A stretch of DNA of 64,000 bases from Acinetobacter haemolyticus CIP 64.3 = MTCC 9819. GTDB taxonomy: Bacteria; Pseudomonadota; Gammaproteobacteria; Pseudomonadales; Moraxellaceae. The stretch lies in the NCBI RefSeq assembly GCF_000369065.1, contig NZ_KB849812.1, positions 68,804 through 132,803 of the forward strand. Direction: 5' to 3'. Of this stretch, positions 25,182 to 35,704 are shown in pieces (position 1 is the stretch's first letter; each line of letters opens with the position of its first letter). The position numbers were made by a program, and so were the translations under genes. The notes below the pieces were generated by a model. That model was not told where the DNA came from, did no database searches, and worked only from the letters and a program-made list of their open reading frames with translations.

Positions 25182-25808
25182 TTATTTAGAATACAATTCT
25201 ACAATCAAGCTTTCGTTGATTTCAGCAGGTAAATCAGAACGATCAGGTGCAGCTTTGAACGTACCTTCTAGCTTAGAATGGTCAACTTCCATCCAAGCAG
25301 GGATACCACGTTGAGCAGCCAATTCAATTGCATTTTTAATACGCAATTGTTGTTTAGCGCCTTCGTGAACCGCAATTACATCGCCCGCTTTTACTTGAAT
25401 AGACGCAATGTTGACACGACGACCATTTAAAGTAATAGAACGGTGAGAAACTAACTGACGAGCTTCTGAACGTGTAGAACCAAAACCCATGCGATAAACT
25501 ACGTTATCAAGACGGCTTTCAAGCAATTTCAACAAGTTTTCACCTGTTGCGCCTTTCACACGAGCTGCTTCTTTATAGTAGTTACTAAATTGACGCTCTA
25601 ACACACCGTACATACGACGGACTTTTTGTTTTTCACGTAATTGTAGTGAATACTCAGATTGCTTACCACCACGAGCCTGACCATGTTGACCAGGTGCTTT
25701 ATTGTGTTTTTTGGTTTTTACATCAAACGGTTTAACGCCTGATTTAAGTTGCAGGTCTGTCCCTTCGCGACGAGAGAGTTTGCATTTTGGACCAATATAA
25801 CGAGCCAT
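25182..25808 (-). CDS. rpsD: 30S ribosomal protein S4
   Basis: 208 residues. A primary 16S-binding protein and, in E. coli, the translational repressor of the alpha operon. The N-terminus [19 protein letters not shown] and the S4 RNA-binding domain with [21 protein letters not shown] (about 94-114; key G and R residues) are intact. It is 12 bases from rpsK. An S4 target could be the hairpin before rpsM (26619-26645). Confidence 0.97.
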   Translation of the reverse strand: MARYIGPKCKLSRREGTDLQLKSGVKPFDVKTKKHNKAPGQHGQARGGKQSEYSLQLREKQKVRRMYGVLERQFSNYYKEAARVKGATGENLLKLLESRLDNVVYRMGFGSTRSEARQLVSHRSITLNGRRVNIASIQVKAGDVIAVHEGAKQQLRIKNAIELAAQRGIPAWMEVDHSKLEGTFKAAPDRSDLPAEINESLIVELYSK

Positions 25809-25820
25809 GAATGTTTCTCC

Positions 25821-26207
25821 TTACACGCGACGTTTTTTAGGTGGACGGCAACCGTTGTGAGGAATTGGAGTCACATCGGTAATGCTGTTAATCTTATAAC
25901 CCACTGCGCCTAATGCACGAACCGCAGACTCACGACCTGGACCAGGACCTTTTACAAGGACGTCTAGGTTTTTCAAACCGTAATCTAAAGCTGCTTTACC
26001 AGCAACTTCAGCAGCTACCTGAGCAGCGAACGGAGTTGATTTACGTGAACCACGGAAGCCTTGTCCACCTGAGGTGGCCCAAGCCAATGCATTACCTTGA
26101 CGATCGGTAATCGTAACAATGGTGTTATTAAAAGACGCGTGAATGTGTGCAACACCTTCAGAGACGGTACGAGAGACCTTCTTGCGTGTGCGAGTATCTT
26201 TAGCCAT
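25821..26207 (-). CDS. rpsK: 30S ribosomal protein S11
   Basis: 128 residues, forming the platform of the small subunit. Conserved segments are [15 protein letters not shown], the [14 protein letters not shown] loop, and the C-terminal [15 protein letters not shown] tail. It is 19 bases after rpsM in the alpha operon. Confidence 0.97.
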   Translation of the reverse strand: MAKDTRTRKKVSRTVSEGVAHIHASFNNTIVTITDRQGNALAWATSGGQGFRGSRKSTPFAAQVAAEVAGKAALDYGLKNLDVLVKGPGPGRESAVRALGAVGYKINSITDVTPIPHNGCRPPKKRRV

Positions 26208-26226
26208 CTTTTAGCTTCCAGAAATC

Positions 26227-26583
26227 TTACTTTTTAATCGGTTTGCGCGGACCTTTACGGGTACGTGCGTTAGTTTTGGTGCGTTGTCCGCGAACAGGCA
26301 AGCTGCGACGATGACGAAGACCGCGGTAGCAGCCTAAATCCATTAAACGTTTAATGTTCATGGAAATTTCGCGACGTAAATCACCTTCGGTCGGAACCTT
26401 AGCAACTTCTGCACGAATCGCATCAAGCTGAGCATCATCTAATTCACGAATTTTCGTAGTTCCAGCAATACCTACAGCAGCTAAGATATTCTTAGCAGTG
26501 TGGCGACCGATACCAAAAATATACGTGAGAGAGATAACAGCGTGCTTGTTATCCGGAATGTTTACACCGGCAATACGAGCCAT
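26227..26583 (-). CDS. rpsM: 30S ribosomal protein S13
   Basis: 118 residues, located in the 30S head, contacting the 50S subunit and P-site tRNA. Begins [11 protein letters not shown] and ends in the basic [18 protein letters not shown] tail that reaches the decoding site. It is the first gene of the alpha operon, 107 bases downstream of rpmJ, with a GC-rich hairpin in that gap. Confidence 0.97.
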   Translation of the reverse strand: MARIAGVNIPDNKHAVISLTYIFGIGRHTAKNILAAVGIAGTTKIRELDDAQLDAIRAEVAKVPTEGDLRREISMNIKRLMDLGCYRGLRHRRSLPVRGQRTKTNARTRKGPRKPIKK

Positions 26584-26618
26584 TCAATTTTCTCCAAAAA
26601 GGCAGTCAAGATAATCAA

Positions 26619-26645
26619 CCGCCCCACAAAAATCTTGAGGGGCGG
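26619..26645 (-). promoter_or_regulatory. GC-rich hairpin upstream of rpsM (candidate alpha-operon leader)
   Basis: CCGCCCC (26619-26625) with GGGGCGG (26639-26645), a 13-base loop, no U-tract afterwards. It lies 36 bases upstream of the rpsM start, where E. coli has the S4-binding pseudoknot. Regulatory role is inferred from position only. Confidence 0.5.
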
Positions 26646-26690
26646 ATAATAACCTAATTAGCCTACTGAAATCAACAGGTCTTAATTAAA

Positions 26691-26807
26691 TTAACCTTGA
26701 CGCTGCTTATGACGAGGTTCTGCGCTACAAATTACGCGAATAACCCCATTACGACGGATAACTTTACAGCTACCACAAATTTTCTTTACAGAAGCTTGTA
26801 CTTTCAT
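26691..26807 (-). CDS. rpmJ: 50S ribosomal protein L36 (zinc-binding form)
   Basis: A 38-residue protein. Begins [19 protein letters not shown] and carries the C+ zinc ligands Cys11, Cys14, Cys27 and His33, so it is the zinc-dependent paralogue. It is 21 bases after secY in the conserved spc order, and the rpsM gene follows after a 107-base leader-like gap. The assignment comes from direct codon-by-codon translation. Confidence 0.95.
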
Positions 26808-26828
26808 GATGAAAACCTCTAAGTGCGC

Positions 26829-28187
26829 TTATCCCTGCGGATGAGCAGTCGTTTTTCTCATTAACGTTTGATTATCATATTGATGCGAGGTCAAGTGCGC
26901 CTGAAGTTGCGCCATAAAGTCCATCACAACTACAACTACAATCAGTAAAGATGTCCCACCCAAATGGAATGGAATACCAAACGAACTTTGTAGCACCATA
27001 GGCATTAAACACACTACGGTAATGTAGATAGCACCAATAAATGTCAAACGGTTAAGAATATGATCTAAATAACGAGCCGTTTGCTCACCTGGGCGGATAC
27101 CAGGCACATATGCTCCGCTACGTTTCAAATTCTCTGAAACTTCTTTCGGGCTAAAAACAAGCGCCGTATAAAAATAACAGAAGAAGATAATTAACGCACC
27201 AAAGAGCATTAAATATAACGGCTGTCCAGGTGATAACACCAATGCCAGATCTTGCAGGCTACGCTTAACAAATCCTGCATTTGGATCAGCACTTCCTAAC
27301 CATTGCCCCAAGCTCGCTGGAAATAATAACAGTGAGCTAGCGAAAATCGCTGGAATAACACCTGCCATATTAATTTTTAATGGCAAATGTGTTTGCTGTG
27401 CAGTAAATACACGACGGCCCTGTTGTTTTTGAGCATAATTTACTGGAATACGACGTTGTGCTTTTTCAATAAACACAATCGCGGCTAAGACAGCTAACGA
27501 TAATAAACCGAATACTGCTAAACCAATTAAGCTACCTTGACCATTTTGTACAGACGTGAACGACTGAATTACAAGATTTGGCAAGCCAGCTACAATACCA
27601 GCAAAAATAATCATTGAGATACCATTACCAACACCACGTTCGGTAATCTGTTCACCCAACCACATCAAAAACATTGTTCCTGCAACAAGCGAAGTCACTG
27701 CTGGAACATAGAATGCCAAGCCTGAAGTCAAAGTAATACCCTGACTAATCAGACCAGCACACATCCCTATACCCTGCACGAGTGCAAGAAATAGAGTGCC
27801 GTAACGCGTATATTGATTCAGTTTACGTTTGCCTTGCTCGCCTTCTTTTTTCAAAGCTTCTAACGAAGGAACCACGGTTGACATCAACTGCACGATAATC
27901 GATGCAGAGATGTATGGCATGATCCCTAACGCTAGAATTGACATGCGTTCTAATGCACCACCAGAAAACATATTAAATAAGCCCAAGAAGGTACCTTCAT
28001 TGGCCTTAAAAAAGCTTGCTAGTGCCACACTATCAATGCCCGGCAACGGAATATGCGCTCCTAGTCGAAAGACCAATAACGCGCCAATTAAAAACATTAA
28101 TCGACGAATAATTTCACGGTATTTCACATGAAACGGTTGGCCTTTCATCATGTTTACATGACCAGAAGAACTAGGAGTCATAGACAC
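26829..28187 (-). CDS. secY: Preprotein translocase subunit SecY
   Basis: 452 residues with ten transmembrane helices, the channel of the SecYEG translocon. Hallmarks include the plug-side [16 protein letters not shown] in helix 2, GVVPAIF-type segment ([15 protein letters not shown]) and the ribosome/SecA-binding loop [16 protein letters not shown]. It lies between rplO (6-base gap) and rpmJ in the spc operon. No unusual features. Confidence 0.97.
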   Translation of the reverse strand: MSMTPSSSGHVNMMKGQPFHVKYREIIRRLMFLIGALLVFRLGAHIPLPGIDSVALASFFKANEGTFLGLFNMFSGGALERMSILALGIMPYISASIIVQLMSTVVPSLEALKKEGEQGKRKLNQYTRYGTLFLALVQGIGMCAGLISQGITLTSGLAFYVPAVTSLVAGTMFLMWLGEQITERGVGNGISMIIFAGIVAGLPNLVIQSFTSVQNGQGSLIGLAVFGLLSLAVLAAIVFIEKAQRRIPVNYAQKQQGRRVFTAQQTHLPLKINMAGVIPAIFASSLLLFPASLGQWLGSADPNAGFVKRSLQDLALVLSPGQPLYLMLFGALIIFFCYFYTALVFSPKEVSENLKRSGAYVPGIRPGEQTARYLDHILNRLTFIGAIYITVVCLMPMVLQSSFGIPFHLGGTSLLIVVVVVMDFMAQLQAHLTSHQYDNQTLMRKTTAHPQG

Positions 28188-28193
28188 TCGAGA

Positions 28194-28634
28194 TTACTCC
28201 TCGACTTTACCGCCAGCAGCTTCAACAGCAGCTTTAGCACCTTTAGTCAACGCTACACCTTGTACAGTGAACGCGCGAGTGATTTCACCTGAAAGCACGA
28301 TGCGAGCACGAACTTGGTCACGACGAACAACATTCGCAGCCTTCAAAGTTTCTAGTGAAACAACATCACCTTCAACTTTGTTTAGCTCAGACAAACGTAC
28401 TTCAGCAGTTTTCAAAGCGATTTGGCTAGTGAAACCGAATTTTGGTAAACGACGATATAACGCAGTTTGACCGCCTTCAAAGCCTGGACGAGTACCACCA
28501 CTTTTACGTGAATTTTGACCTTTGACACCACGGCCACCAGTCTTACCAACGCCAGAACCGATACCACGGCCTAAACGACGGTTTTCACGCTTTGCACCTT
28601 CAGCAGGTGCAAGCTCATTTAAACGCAGAGTCAT
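28194..28634 (-). CDS. rplO: 50S ribosomal protein L15
   Basis: 146 residues. N-terminal basic, Gly-rich extension ([18 protein letters not shown], residues about 20-37) that penetrates 23S rRNA, then the globular L15 domain. The gaps to rpmD and secY are 4 and 6 bases, indicating tight coupling. Confidence 0.97.
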   Translation of the reverse strand: MTLRLNELAPAEGAKRENRRLGRGIGSGVGKTGGRGVKGQNSRKSGGTRPGFEGGQTALYRRLPKFGFTSQIALKTAEVRLSELNKVEGDVVSLETLKAANVVRRDQVRARIVLSGEITRAFTVQGVALTKGAKAAVEAAGGKVEE

Positions 28635-28638
28635 GGCA

Positions 28639-28815
28639 TTATTCCTCTACACTAACCATATAGTAAACTTTGTTGATCATGCCGCGGTTAGAAGGCGTAT
28701 CTTGCACTTCTACAGTATGACCAATACGACGCAGACCTAAACCTTGTAAGCAAAGCTTGTGATTTTTCAAGCGATGTGAAGAAGACTTAGTCTGGGTAAC
28801 TTTAATCGTTTTCAT
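28639..28815 (-). CDS. rpmD: 50S ribosomal protein L30
   Basis: 58 residues translated from the sequence: starts [19 protein letters not shown], with the conserved [12 protein letters not shown] core and the end MVSVEE. Length and sequence are typical of bacterial L30. It sits between rpsE (6 bases) and rplO (4 bases) in the spc operon. Confidence 0.95.
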
Positions 28816-28821
28816 GATTGA

Positions 28822-29319
28822 TTACCCTTGAATTTCTTCTACTGACTTACCACGTTTCGCAGCGACTTTCTCAGGAGAAGTCATATCACGCAAACCTTTA
28901 AAAGTCGCGTTTACTACGTTAGCAGCGTTAGTAGAACCATAACATTTAGCAAGTACGTTATGTACACCTGCAGCTTCAAGAACAGCACGCATCGCGCCAC
29001 CAGCAATTACGCCAGTACCTTCTGAAGCAGGTTGCATGTATACACGGCTTGCGCCATGACGAGCATTCACAGGGTGTTGTAAAGTAGTCCCCGCAAGGTC
29101 TACAGTAATCATGTTGCGACGAGCAGCTTCAAGTGCTTTAGAAATAGCAGCTGGAACTTCACGTGCTTTACCACGACCAAAACCTACACGACCATTACCA
29201 TCGCCCACAACAGTTAGTGCTGTGAAAGAGAAGATACGACCACCCTTTACTACCTTGGCTACACGATCAACGGCAACCAGCTTTTCAACGAGACCTTCGT
29301 TTTGTTCAACTTTCGCCAT
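28822..29319 (-). CDS. rpsE: 30S ribosomal protein S5
   Basis: 165 residues, the translational fidelity protein at the mRNA entry channel. N-terminal double-stranded-RNA-binding domain with [21 protein letters not shown], then the C-terminal domain with [17 protein letters not shown]. The loop that gives spectinomycin resistance when altered (near VKGG) looks wild type. It is 2 bases from rplR. Confidence 0.97.
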
Positions 29320-29321
29320 GA

Positions 29322-29672
29322 TTAGAACTCCAAGCCGCCTTCACGAGCAGCATCAGCCAAGGCTTTGATACGACCATGATATTTAAAACCAGAACGGTCA
29401 AATGCAACTTTAGTAACGCCAGCTGCTTTAGCACGTTCTGCGATCAAAGCACCAACTTTCGTAGCCGCTTCAACATTACCAGTAGTACCACTACGTAAAG
29501 ATGCATCTAAAGTTGAAGCTTGCGCTAAAACTTTGCCACCATCCGCTGAAATAACTTGCGCATAGATGTGACGCGGAGTGCGGTTTACACACAAACGAGT
29601 CGCACCCAATGCACGAATGTGCAAGCGTGTGCTTTTCGCACGACGCAAACGGGTTTGTTTCTTTTCGTTCAT
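29322..29672 (-). CDS. rplR: 50S ribosomal protein L18
   Basis: 116 residues, binds 5S rRNA and docks it in the central protuberance. Basic N-terminus ([13 protein letters not shown]) and the C-terminal [21 protein letters not shown] motif are characteristic. Confidence 0.97.
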   Translation of the reverse strand: MNEKKQTRLRRAKSTRLHIRALGATRLCVNRTPRHIYAQVISADGGKVLAQASTLDASLRSGTTGNVEAATKVGALIAERAKAAGVTKVAFDRSGFKYHGRIKALADAAREGGLEF

Positions 29673-29686
29673 AAGAACCTCGCGCC

Positions 29687-30220
29687 TTATTTCTTCTTAG
29701 CTTCTTTACGAAGAATAACTTCATCCGAATAACGAACACCTTTACCTTTATATGGTTCAGGAGCACGGTATGCACGGATTTCCGCTGCCACTTGACCTAA
29801 CAACTGCTTGTTTGCTGATTTCAAAATGATTTCAGTTGCAGTTGGAGTTTCCGCTGTTACACCTTCCGGTAAAGCGTAGTCAATCGGGTGTGAGTAACCA
29901 AGGTTAAGGTTTACAACAGTACCCTTAACCGCAGCTTTATAACCAACACCAACAAGCTGTAACTTACGTTCGAAGCCTTCGCTAACACCTTTTACAAGGT
30001 TGTTCAATACAGCGCGAGCAGTACCAGCCTGCATCCAAGCGTCTTTCGACTCTTTAGCCGGAGCAAGTTGAAGTTTACCTTCTTCCTGTTTTAGCTCGAC
30101 CAGCGCATGCAGGTTGAAAGACAATGTACCTTTGCTGCCTTTCACTTCGACCTGCCGGCCGTTCTGAGTAACTGTTACACCATTCGGTACAGTTACTGGG
30201 GCTTTAGCCACACGAGACAT
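29687..30220 (-). CDS. rplF: 50S ribosomal protein L6
   Basis: 177 residues with two repeated L6 domains. Located near the sarcin-ricin loop and EF-G site. C-terminal signature [24 protein letters not shown] (about 154-177; key Y-K-G-K-G-R-Y) is present. In order after rpsH with a 13-base gap. Confidence 0.97.
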   Translation of the reverse strand: MSRVAKAPVTVPNGVTVTQNGRQVEVKGSKGTLSFNLHALVELKQEEGKLQLAPAKESKDAWMQAGTARAVLNNLVKGVSEGFERKLQLVGVGYKAAVKGTVVNLNLGYSHPIDYALPEGVTAETPTATEIILKSANKQLLGQVAAEIRAYRAPEPYKGKGVRYSDEVILRKEAKKK

Positions 30221-30233
30221 GAGGAATCACCTA

Positions 30234-30629
30234 TTAAGAAACAAAAGCAATAACTTCACCACCGATGCCCGCAGCACGTGCAGCGCGATCAGTCATGATG
30301 CCTTTGCTTGTAGAAACAATTGCAATACCTAAACCTTGCTTAACGCTAGGAATTTTATCTTTACCGCGGTATTGGCGAAGACCTGGACGGCTTACACGCT
30401 TAACGGTTTCGATAACTGGTTTGCCTTCGAAATATTTTAACGTAATAGTCAAAGTAGATTTGATCTCTTCTTGAGCCACTTCTACATTTGAAATATAACC
30501 TTCTTGTTGAAGTACATTTGCAATTGCAACTTTCAACTTAGAAGACGGCATAGAAACAGTTTGTTTCTTCGCCATTTGTGCGTTACGAACACGTGTTAAC
30601 ATGTCGGCAACGGTATCTTGCATACTCAT
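30234..30629 (-). CDS. rpsH: 30S ribosomal protein S8
   Basis: 131 residues. A primary 16S rRNA-binding protein of the platform and, in E. coli, the translational repressor of the spc operon. Contains the C-terminal [19 protein letters not shown] motif that contacts RNA. Lies between rpsN and rplF. Confidence 0.97.
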   Translation of the reverse strand: MSMQDTVADMLTRVRNAQMAKKQTVSMPSSKLKVAIANVLQQEGYISNVEVAQEEIKSTLTITLKYFEGKPVIETVKRVSRPGLRQYRGKDKIPSVKQGLGIAIVSTSKGIMTDRAARAAGIGGEVIAFVS

Positions 30630-30640
30630 TTAGTCGCTCC

Positions 30641-30946
30641 TTACCAGCTTGCCTTAACAACGCCCGGCACATCACCTTGCATTACTGTATCGCGTAATTT
30701 GTTACGGCTTAAACCGAACTTACGGAAGTAACCATGAGGACGACCAGTTAAACCACAACGGTTACGAAGACGTACTGGAGATGCGTTACGTGGCAATGCC
30801 TGTAACTTTAATGTCGCTTCGAAACGTTCTTCGTCACTCGCATTTACATTTGCAATCGTTGCTTTTAATTCAGCACGTTTTGCAGCGTATTTAGCAACTG
30901 TCTTTTCGCGTTTCAATTCGCGATTAATCATACCTTTCTTAGCCAT
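30641..30946 (-). CDS. rpsN: 30S ribosomal protein S14 (zinc-free form)
   Basis: 101 residues, the long type without CxxC zinc pairs, ending with the C-terminal [20 protein letters not shown] motif. Sits in the 30S head near the P site. It is 9 bases after rplE. The lack of the zinc ligands contrasts with the zinc-form L36 in the same operon. Confidence 0.97.
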   Translation of the reverse strand: MAKKGMINRELKREKTVAKYAAKRAELKATIANVNASDEERFEATLKLQALPRNASPVRLRNRCGLTGRPHGYFRKFGLSRNKLRDTVMQGDVPGVVKASW

Positions 30947-30955
30947 ATCGACCTC

Positions 30956-31492
30956 TTATTTGAACGGGAAGCCGAATGCACGCATAAGCGCACGGCCTTC
31001 GTCATCGCTACGAGCAGTGGTCGTAATCGTGATATCTAAACCACGGATACGATCAATTTTGTCAAAATCGATTTCAGGGAAAACGATTTGCTCTTTTAAA
31101 CCCATAGAGTAGTTGCCGCGACCATCAAATGATTTCGCAGAGAAACCACGGAAGTCACGAATACGAGGGATTGCGATAGAGATCAAACGATCCAAGAATT
31201 CGTACATTTGGTCGCCGCGTAAAGTAACTTTACAACCGATCGGCCAACCGTCACGGATTTTGAAACCAGCGATTGATTTACGCGCAAGAGTCACAACTGG
31301 TTTTTGACCAGCAATGAGTTGCATATCAGCAACAGCACCATCTAATAATTTCTTATCAGTTGCAGCTGCGCCTACACCCATGTTAAGAGTGATTTTCGTG
31401 ATGCGAGGAATATCCATCACGTTCTTAACGCCAAGTTCTTCTTGTAACTTCGCTTTAAGTTCGTCGTTGTAACGTGCTTTAAGTCTGGCCAT
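30956..31492 (-). CDS. rplE: 50S ribosomal protein L5
   Basis: 178 residues, binds 5S rRNA and contacts P-site tRNA. Motifs include [12 protein letters not shown] near the N-terminus and [18 protein letters not shown]. In E. coli the L5 start region is the S8 target for spc regulation; I did not resolve an equivalent fold here. Confidence 0.97.
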   Translation of the reverse strand: MARLKARYNDELKAKLQEELGVKNVMDIPRITKITLNMGVGAAATDKKLLDGAVADMQLIAGQKPVVTLARKSIAGFKIRDGWPIGCKVTLRGDQMYEFLDRLISIAIPRIRDFRGFSAKSFDGRGNYSMGLKEQIVFPEIDFDKIDRIRGLDITITTTARSDDEGRALMRAFGFPFK

Positions 31493-31507
31493 TGCCTTTT
31501 CAACCTA

Positions 31508-31825
31508 TTACTTCGCTACCGCCACTGATTCACCATTTGATTTGTAAACGCGAGTTTTCGCGCCATCAATCACTTGGTAACCAATACGGTCAGCCTTTTG
31601 GGTTGTAGCATTAAAAATTGCCACGTTTGAAATATGAAGCGTTGCCTCTTGAGTAACGATACCGCCTTCAGCGCCAGTTACACGGTTTGGCTTTTGATGC
31701 TTCTTCACTAAGTTAAGACCTTCGACCTTAACTCGATCTTCAGAAACAGACAAAACAACACCTTGTTTGCCTTTTTCTTTACCTGCGATCACAATTACTT
31801 GATCGCCTTTTTTAATCTTAGCCAT
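31508..31825 (-). CDS. rplX: 50S ribosomal protein L24
   Basis: 105 residues, an assembly-initiator protein. The N-terminal KOW motif ([20 protein letters not shown]) is intact. It is 9 bases after rplN and 15 before rplE. Confidence 0.97.
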   Translation of the reverse strand: MAKIKKGDQVIVIAGKEKGKQGVVLSVSEDRVKVEGLNLVKKHQKPNRVTGAEGGIVTQEATLHISNVAIFNATTQKADRIGYQVIDGAKTRVYKSNGESVAVAK

Positions 31826-31834
31826 GATTGCCTC

Positions 31835-32203
31835 TTATAGAACTTCAGGAGCCAATGAAATGATTTTCATGAACTGTTCAGTACGAAGTTCACGAGTCAC
31901 TGGTCCGAAGATACGAGTAGCAATCGGAGCTTTGTTGTTATTCAAAATAACAGCTGCGTTATCGTCGAAACGAATAACTGAACCATCTGGACGACGGATG
32001 CCGAATTTTGTACGAACAACTACAGCATTCATCACGTCACCTTTTTTAACACGTGCGCGTGGGATTGCTTCTTTTACAGTAACTTTAATAATGTCGCCAA
32101 CTGAAGCATAACGACGGTGTGAACCACCAAGTACTTTAATACATTGTACGCGGCGTGCACCACTGTTGTCTGCTACGTCGAGCATACTTTCGGTTTGAAT
32201 CAT
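31835..32203 (-). CDS. rplN: 50S ribosomal protein L14
   Basis: 122 residues from ATG 32203, the standard length and start ([19 protein letters not shown]). The longer upstream frame adds 11 residues not seen in the family. L14 sits at the subunit interface. It is the first gene of the spc operon and is preceded by a 92-base gap containing a 10-bp hairpin. Confidence 0.97.
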   Translation of the reverse strand: MIQTESMLDVADNSGARRVQCIKVLGGSHRRYASVGDIIKVTVKEAIPRARVKKGDVMNAVVVRTKFGIRRPDGSVIRFDDNAAVILNNNKAPIATRIFGPVTRELRTEQFMKIISLAPEVL

Positions 32204-32234
32204 TGCCCTACTCCAAAACCGAGCATCACCGGTC

Positions 32235-32270
32235 ACAATTTCGAAAGGCTCAAAGAGTACTCGAAATTGT
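32235..32270 (-). promoter_or_regulatory. Hairpin at the S10/spc operon junction
   Basis: ACAATTTCGA (32235-32244) pairs perfectly with TCGAAATTGT (32261-32270), 16-base loop, no U-tract. It sits in the only sizeable gap between rpsQ and rplN, upstream of the spc operon. It could be an attenuator, an RNA-processing site or a leader element; function not established. Confidence 0.5.
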
Positions 32271-32295
32271 CCGATGATGCAACAAGAACGTCTAA

Positions 32296-32553
32296 TTACT
32301 CAGCAGCTGCTTCAACGACTTCCACTAAAGTCCAAGCTTTAGTTTTAGAAATTGGGCGGCTTTCTTTGATGGTTACCAAGTCGCCAGTTTTAGCAACATT
32401 GTTCTCATCATGAGCGTGTAGTTTAGTTGAACGGCGGATTGATTTGCCATACAACGGGTGTTGAACACGGCGTTCAATAAGTACAACAATAGACTTGTCC
32501 ATTTTGTCACTTACGACTTTGCCGGTTAACGTGCGGACTGTTTTTTCACTCAT
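32296..32553 (-). CDS. rpsQ: 30S ribosomal protein S17
   Basis: 85 residues, OB-fold 16S-binding protein. Contains [22 protein letters not shown] and [15 protein letters not shown]. It overlaps rpmC by 4 bases (ATGA), implying translational coupling, and is the last gene of the S10 operon. Confidence 0.97.
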   Translation of the reverse strand: MSEKTVRTLTGKVVSDKMDKSIVVLIERRVQHPLYGKSIRRSTKLHAHDENNVAKTGDLVTIKESRPISKTKAWTLVEVVEAAAE

Positions 32554-32747
32554 TGTCCGTTCCCCTGTTTTTCGGTAAGGAGTGTCTTGATACGAGCAAT
32601 TGTCTTACGAGCAATTTGCACTTCATGCGATTTGCCTAATTGACCAGTTGCTTTCGCCATACGAAGACGGAATTGGTTAAGCTGTTGCTCATCAAGCAAA
32701 GCTTTCAACTCTTCTACCGATTTTTCACGTAGATCTTTAGTTTTCAT
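32550..32747 (-). CDS. rpmC: 50S ribosomal protein L29
   Basis: 65 residues, two-helix protein at the peptide exit tunnel, starting [20 protein letters not shown]. It overlaps rpsQ by 4 bases and shares one base with rplP's stop, so the three are tightly coupled. Confidence 0.97.
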   Translation of the reverse strand: MKTKDLREKSVEELKALLDEQQLNQFRLRMAKATGQLGKSHEVQIARKTIARIKTLLTEKQGNGQ

Positions 32748-33160
32748 TACATTACCGTCCGAGTCACGATAGTGGTTTTAAACGGAAGTTTAGCAGCAGC
32801 TAAAGCAAAAGCTTCACGCGCTAACTCATCGTTAACACCTTCAATTTCGTACAGGATCTTACCTGGTTGGATCTGACAAACCCAATATTCCACGCTACCT
32901 TTACCTTTACCCATACGAACTTCTAATGGTTTTTCGGTAATTGGCTTGTCCGGGAATACGCGGATGAAGATTTTACCACCACGCTTAATACGACGGCTGA
33001 TGGTACGACGGCAAGCTTCAATCTGACGCGCAGTCATACGACCACGTTCAGTTGCTTTAATTGCAATCGAACCAAATGATACTGTACTACCACGATGCGC
33101 TAGACCAGTGTTACGGCCTTTGTGCACTTTACGGAATTTGGTACGTTTAGGTTGCAACAT
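32747..33160 (-). CDS. rplP: 50S ribosomal protein L16
   Basis: 137 residues, near the A-site tRNA elbow. Starts [19 protein letters not shown]; the conserved [21 protein letters not shown] segment appears as [16 protein letters not shown]. Three bases separate it from rpsC. Confidence 0.97.
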   Translation of the reverse strand: MLQPKRTKFRKVHKGRNTGLAHRGSTVSFGSIAIKATERGRMTARQIEACRRTISRRIKRGGKIFIRVFPDKPITEKPLEVRMGKGKGSVEYWVCQIQPGKILYEIEGVNDELAREAFALAAAKLPFKTTIVTRTVM

Positions 33161-33163
33161 GGA

Positions 33164-33916
33164 TTATTCTCCCTTGTCAGCAGCACGGTCACCGCGACGA
33201 CCACGACGCTCTTGACCTTCACCACGTCCACGACCACGTTTAGCTGGACGCTCTTCAGCAGGAGCAGGGTTCATGACTTGTTTCATGCCACCTAAAATCT
33301 CGCCACGGAAAATCCAAACTTTAACACCGATCGTACCGTAAGTTGTTTCTGCACGCATAGTTGCATAGTCGATGTCAGCACGAAGTGTATGCAAAGGTAC
33401 ACGACCTTCACGATACCATTCAGTACGAGCAATCTCTGCACCACCTAAACGGCCAGAAACTTCAACTTTGATACCTTTCGCGCCAGCACGCATTGTGTTT
33501 TGTACCGCACGCTTCATAGCACGACGGAACATAACACGCTTTTCTAATTGTGAAGCAATTGCTTCAGCAACTAAACGAGCATCTAGGTCTGGGCGATCGA
33601 TTTCGTTGATGCTAACTTGCGCTGGAACACCCATAATGTTGGTGAGTTCGCGCTGTAATTTTTCAATGTCTTCGCCTTTCTTACCGATTACGATACCTGG
33701 ACGAGCAGTGCTAATTGTTACTTTAGCAGCACCAGTAGGACGTTCAATAAGAATATTGCTGATCATCGCATTCTTAAGTTTTTTAGTTAAAAACTCACGA
33801 ACTTGAAGATCTTTAAGCAAGTATTCAGCGTATTGTTTCGGACTCGCATACCAGTTAGCGTTATGGCGTTTCACAACACCCAGGCGGATACCGATTGGAT
33901 GAACCTTCTGACCCAT
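33164..33916 (-). CDS. rpsC: 30S ribosomal protein S3
   Basis: 250 residues. Has the KH domain ([13 protein letters not shown] around residues 62-74) and the C-terminal S3 domain at the mRNA entry channel. The last 35 residues form an Arg/Gly-rich tail ([20 protein letters not shown]), longer than in E. coli and probably RNA-binding. Only one base separates it from rplV. Confidence 0.97.
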   Translation of the reverse strand: MGQKVHPIGIRLGVVKRHNANWYASPKQYAEYLLKDLQVREFLTKKLKNAMISNILIERPTGAAKVTISTARPGIVIGKKGEDIEKLQRELTNIMGVPAQVSINEIDRPDLDARLVAEAIASQLEKRVMFRRAMKRAVQNTMRAGAKGIKVEVSGRLGGAEIARTEWYREGRVPLHTLRADIDYATMRAETTYGTIGVKVWIFRGEILGGMKQVMNPAPAEERPAKRGRGRGEGQERRGRRGDRAADKGE

Positions 33917-33917
33917 A

Positions 33918-34250
33918 TCAAACCCCTACCTTAACGGTGATGTGACAAGTACGCTTAGTAATACGATCTGCACGGCCTTTAGCACGTGGCATGATACGTT
34001 TAAGGCTCATGCCTTCATCAACGTAAATCGTAGTTACTTTAAGATCGTCAACATCTAAGCTGTTATTGTGTTCAGCATTCGCGATCGCAGATTCAAGTGC
34101 TTTTTTAACGAGCACAGCTGCTTTCTTGTTGCTGAAGTTTAAAATGTCTAGCGCGCGTGCAACCGATTTACCACGAATCAAATCAGCAACTAAACGTGCC
34201 TTCTGTGCCGAGATAGCGGCACCGCGTAATTTAGCAGTTACTTCCATCAT
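33918..34250 (-). CDS. rplV: 50S ribosomal protein L22
   Basis: 110 residues, whose beta-hairpin lines the exit tunnel. Contains [18 protein letters not shown] and the hairpin segment [16 protein letters not shown]. Start at ATG 34250 or the adjacent ATG 34247; AGGTG lies just upstream. No macrolide-resistance deletion is apparent. Confidence 0.96.
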   Translation of the reverse strand: MMEVTAKLRGAAISAQKARLVADLIRGKSVARALDILNFSNKKAAVLVKKALESAIANAEHNNSLDVDDLKVTTIYVDEGMSLKRIMPRAKGRADRITKRTCHITVKVGV

Positions 34251-34258
34251 AGCACCTA

Positions 34259-34534
34259 TTAACGTTTAGACTTCTTATCAACACCGTGACCACGATAGGT
34301 ACGAGTTGGCGCGAATTCACCTAGTTTATGACCAACCATGTGTTCAGTAACAATTACTGGAACGTGGTTACGACCATTGTGAACAGAAATTGTTAAACCA
34401 ACAAAGTCTGGAAGGATCATTGAACGACGAGACCAAGTCTTGATCGGCTTACGGTTGTTTGCTGCAATAGCCGCTTCAACCTTAGCGAACAAGTGCGCGT
34501 CGACGAATGGACCTTTTTTTAATGAACGAGGCAT
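34259..34534 (-). CDS. rpsS: 30S ribosomal protein S19
   Basis: 91 residues in the 30S head. Starts [15 protein letters not shown] and contains the [16 protein letters not shown] signature near the C-terminus. Confidence 0.97.
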   Translation of the reverse strand: MPRSLKKGPFVDAHLFAKVEAAIAANNRKPIKTWSRRSMILPDFVGLTISVHNGRNHVPVIVTEHMVGHKLGEFAPTRTYRGHGVDKKSKR

Positions 34535-34547
34535 TAGTCAGATTCCT

Positions 34548-35372
34548 TTACTTGACGCGACGGTCGCGAATAATCATCTTAGTCGTACGCTTATTGGTAC
34601 GTGTCTTGTACCCTTTAGCTTTTTGACCCCATGGACTTACAGGTTGAATACCTTTACTACGTCCTTCACCACCACCGTGTGGATGGTCAACTGGGTTCAT
34701 CGCCATACCACGAACGGTAGGACGAACACCGCGCCAGCGCGAAGCACCAGCTTTACCCAATGAACGAAGGTTGCTTTCTTGGTTAGAAACTTCACCAATT
34801 ACAGCACGACATTCAACATGGACTTTACGCATTTCACCAGAACGTAAACGAACGATAGCGTAAGAACCATCACGACCTAACAACTGAACTGAAGTACCAG
34901 CAGAACGCGCTAATTGAGCACCTTTACCGATTTTGAGTTCAAGGTTATGAAGTGTAGAACCAATAGGCATGTTACGAAGTGGTAAGCAGTTACCTGGACG
35001 AATTGGAGCATCGTTACCAGATTGAACTTTATCACCCGCACGTAAACCTTTAGGAGCAATGATATAACGACGTTCACCGTCAGCATATTTCAATAAAGCA
35101 ATATGAGCTGTACGGTTAGGATCGTACTCAATGCGCTCTACAGTCGCTGGAATACCATCTTTATTACGTTTAAAGTCAACAATACGATAGTGTTGTTTAT
35201 GACCACCACCTACATGACGTGTAGTGATGTGACCATTGTTATTACGACCACCAGTACGTTTTTTAGCTTCTACCAACGGTGCATAAGGTGCGCCTTTGTG
35301 AAGATGGCTATGAACCACTTTCTCTACAAAGCGACGTCCTGGAGACGTTGGCTTACATTTTTGAATTGGCAT
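34548..35372 (-). CDS. rplB: 50S ribosomal protein L2
   Basis: 274 residues, close to the peptidyl-transferase centre. Contains the functionally important His in [16 protein letters not shown] near residue 230 and a basic tail ([14 protein letters not shown]). Standard position between rplW and rpsS. Confidence 0.98.
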   Translation of the reverse strand: MPIQKCKPTSPGRRFVEKVVHSHLHKGAPYAPLVEAKKRTGGRNNNGHITTRHVGGGHKQHYRIVDFKRNKDGIPATVERIEYDPNRTAHIALLKYADGERRYIIAPKGLRAGDKVQSGNDAPIRPGNCLPLRNMPIGSTLHNLELKIGKGAQLARSAGTSVQLLGRDGSYAIVRLRSGEMRKVHVECRAVIGEVSNQESNLRSLGKAGASRWRGVRPTVRGMAMNPVDHPHGGGEGRSKGIQPVSPWGQKAKGYKTRTNKRTTKMIIRDRRVK

Positions 35373-35383
35373 AATTTTCGTCC

Positions 35384-35704
35384 TTATTCCGCTGCGTTTT
35401 CAGCGGTATCGCCCAAGTCAGCCATTTCTACATCTTGGCCAGCTTTCAGGGTGACGTATGCTTTTTTCACATCAGAACGACGTCCTAATGTTTTACCAAA
35501 GCGTTTTGTTTTACCTTTAGTGATCGTTGTATTAATTTTTACAACTTCAACACCGAAGAGCTGTTCAACTGCTTTTTTGATTTCAAGTTTGTTTGCATTT
35601 AATGCAACTTTGAACACTTGAACACCAGCAGTATCACCTAAAACTTGTGCTTTTTCTGAGAATACTGGTCCTAATAGGACTTGATAGATACGTTCGTTGT
35701 TCAT
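35384..35704 (-). CDS. rplW: 50S ribosomal protein L23
   Basis: 106 residues, the docking site for trigger factor and SRP at the tunnel exit. Contains [17 protein letters not shown] and [13 protein letters not shown]. It overlaps rplD by 4 bases. Confidence 0.97.
   Translation of the reverse strand: MNNERIYQVLLGPVFSEKAQVLGDTAGVQVFKVALNANKLEIKKAVEQLFGVEVVKINTTITKGKTKRFGKTLGRRSDVKKAYVTLKAGQDVEMADLGDTAENAAE

Noticed and set aside
35103..35621. A 172-residue ORF on the plus strand across rplB/rplW
   Set aside because: It is the reverse frame of two conserved ribosomal-protein genes; low-complexity Thr/Ser/Phe composition shows a shadow ORF.
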